Part shown: positions 13,946 through 13,998 of the stretch, piece after piece
How the letters are laid out: each line of letters opens with the position of its first letter
How positions within the stretch are numbered: position 1 is the first letter of the stretch
Assembly (NCBI RefSeq): GCF_003461955.1
Contig: NZ_QTYB01000028.1
Coordinates: 1 to 13,998, forward strand
Origin: Ruminococcus sp. AM36-2AA
GTDB taxonomy: Bacteria > Bacillota > Clostridia > Lachnospirales > Lachnospiraceae
Direction of reading: 5' to 3'
DNA length: 13,998 bases
Notes under the pieces: model-generated
Database searches by the model: none
Told to the model about the DNA's origin: nothing
What the model saw: only the letters and a program-made list of their open reading frames with translations
Program-made: the position numbers and the translations under genes

Positions 13946-13955
13946 TCACATGTGA
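13946..13955. promoter_or_regulatory. Perfect 10-bp palindrome overlapping the regulator's leader
   Basis: TCACATGTGA lies 11 bp before the ATG at 13935 and overlaps the ribosome-site region (GTGAGGT). A bound protein or a small mRNA stem here could affect translation of the regulator. Just upstream, GCGGC-AGA-GCCGC (13966-13978) forms a small GC-rich hairpin; the GC-rich DNA from 13961 to the window end may belong to another unit. Chance occurrence is possible. Confidence 0.25.
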
Positions 13956-13998
13956 ATATTACGGTGCGGCAGAGCCGCCAGTCCGGTGTGGCGAGAGC

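Overview
The window looks like a chromosomal accessory region of a low-GC, Gram-positive gut-type Firmicute, most likely a Lachnospiraceae/Clostridia relative. This rests on AT-rich intergenic DNA, strong AGGAGG-like ribosome sites, TTG starts, lipoprotein signal peptides, an IS200/IS605 remnant and fragments resembling Tn1549-type conjugative transposons. No rRNA, tRNA or CRISPR array was seen. Family assignments come from motif recognition only; no database search was possible.

Left part (1-2311): the window opens in the C-terminal end of an IS200/IS605-type TnpA (minus strand) with a terminal-type hairpin nearby. It is followed by a small lipoprotein gene and a secreted M28-family zinc peptidase gene, both on the minus strand. 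A short broken gene of unknown family (2090-2311) follows.

Middle part (2312-5981): a mosaic island. At its left edge is an 85-bp near-perfect copy (83/85) of an internal piece of the gene at 5930-6637. This is fused to the 3' end of an XRE-type regulator of the sort carried by Tn1549-like elements. Then come an intact two-component system (2765-4865) and a small secreted acidic protein (4963-5493), both on the plus strand. Two strong hairpins and the C-terminal fragment of a large serine recombinase close the island. I read this as a decayed serine-recombinase element that kept only its sensory cargo.

Right part (5930-13935): one long minus-strand cluster that is read right to left. It encodes an OmpR-family response regulator and histidine kinase (ATGA overlap), then a 494-aa lipoprotein. 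Next are two six-helix ABC-2-type permeases, an ABC ATPase with an E-loop (ETPGF) like lantibiotic-immunity and BcrA-type ATPases, and a membrane-anchored CARDB/S-layer-like surface protein. The last gene encodes a one-helix MacB-type periplasmic-core-like protein. Gene spacings are 1-2 nt or overlaps from the lipoprotein's partner permease onward, so this is probably one transcript or two. A candidate response-regulator site lies in front of the lipoprotein gene.

Working model: the right-hand cluster senses and removes, or withstands, an envelope-active molecule such as an antimicrobial peptide. The last gene has the N-terminal half of a MacB-like permease but no FtsX helices, and it ends exactly at the decayed element. 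The element may therefore have truncated it and removed downstream genes.
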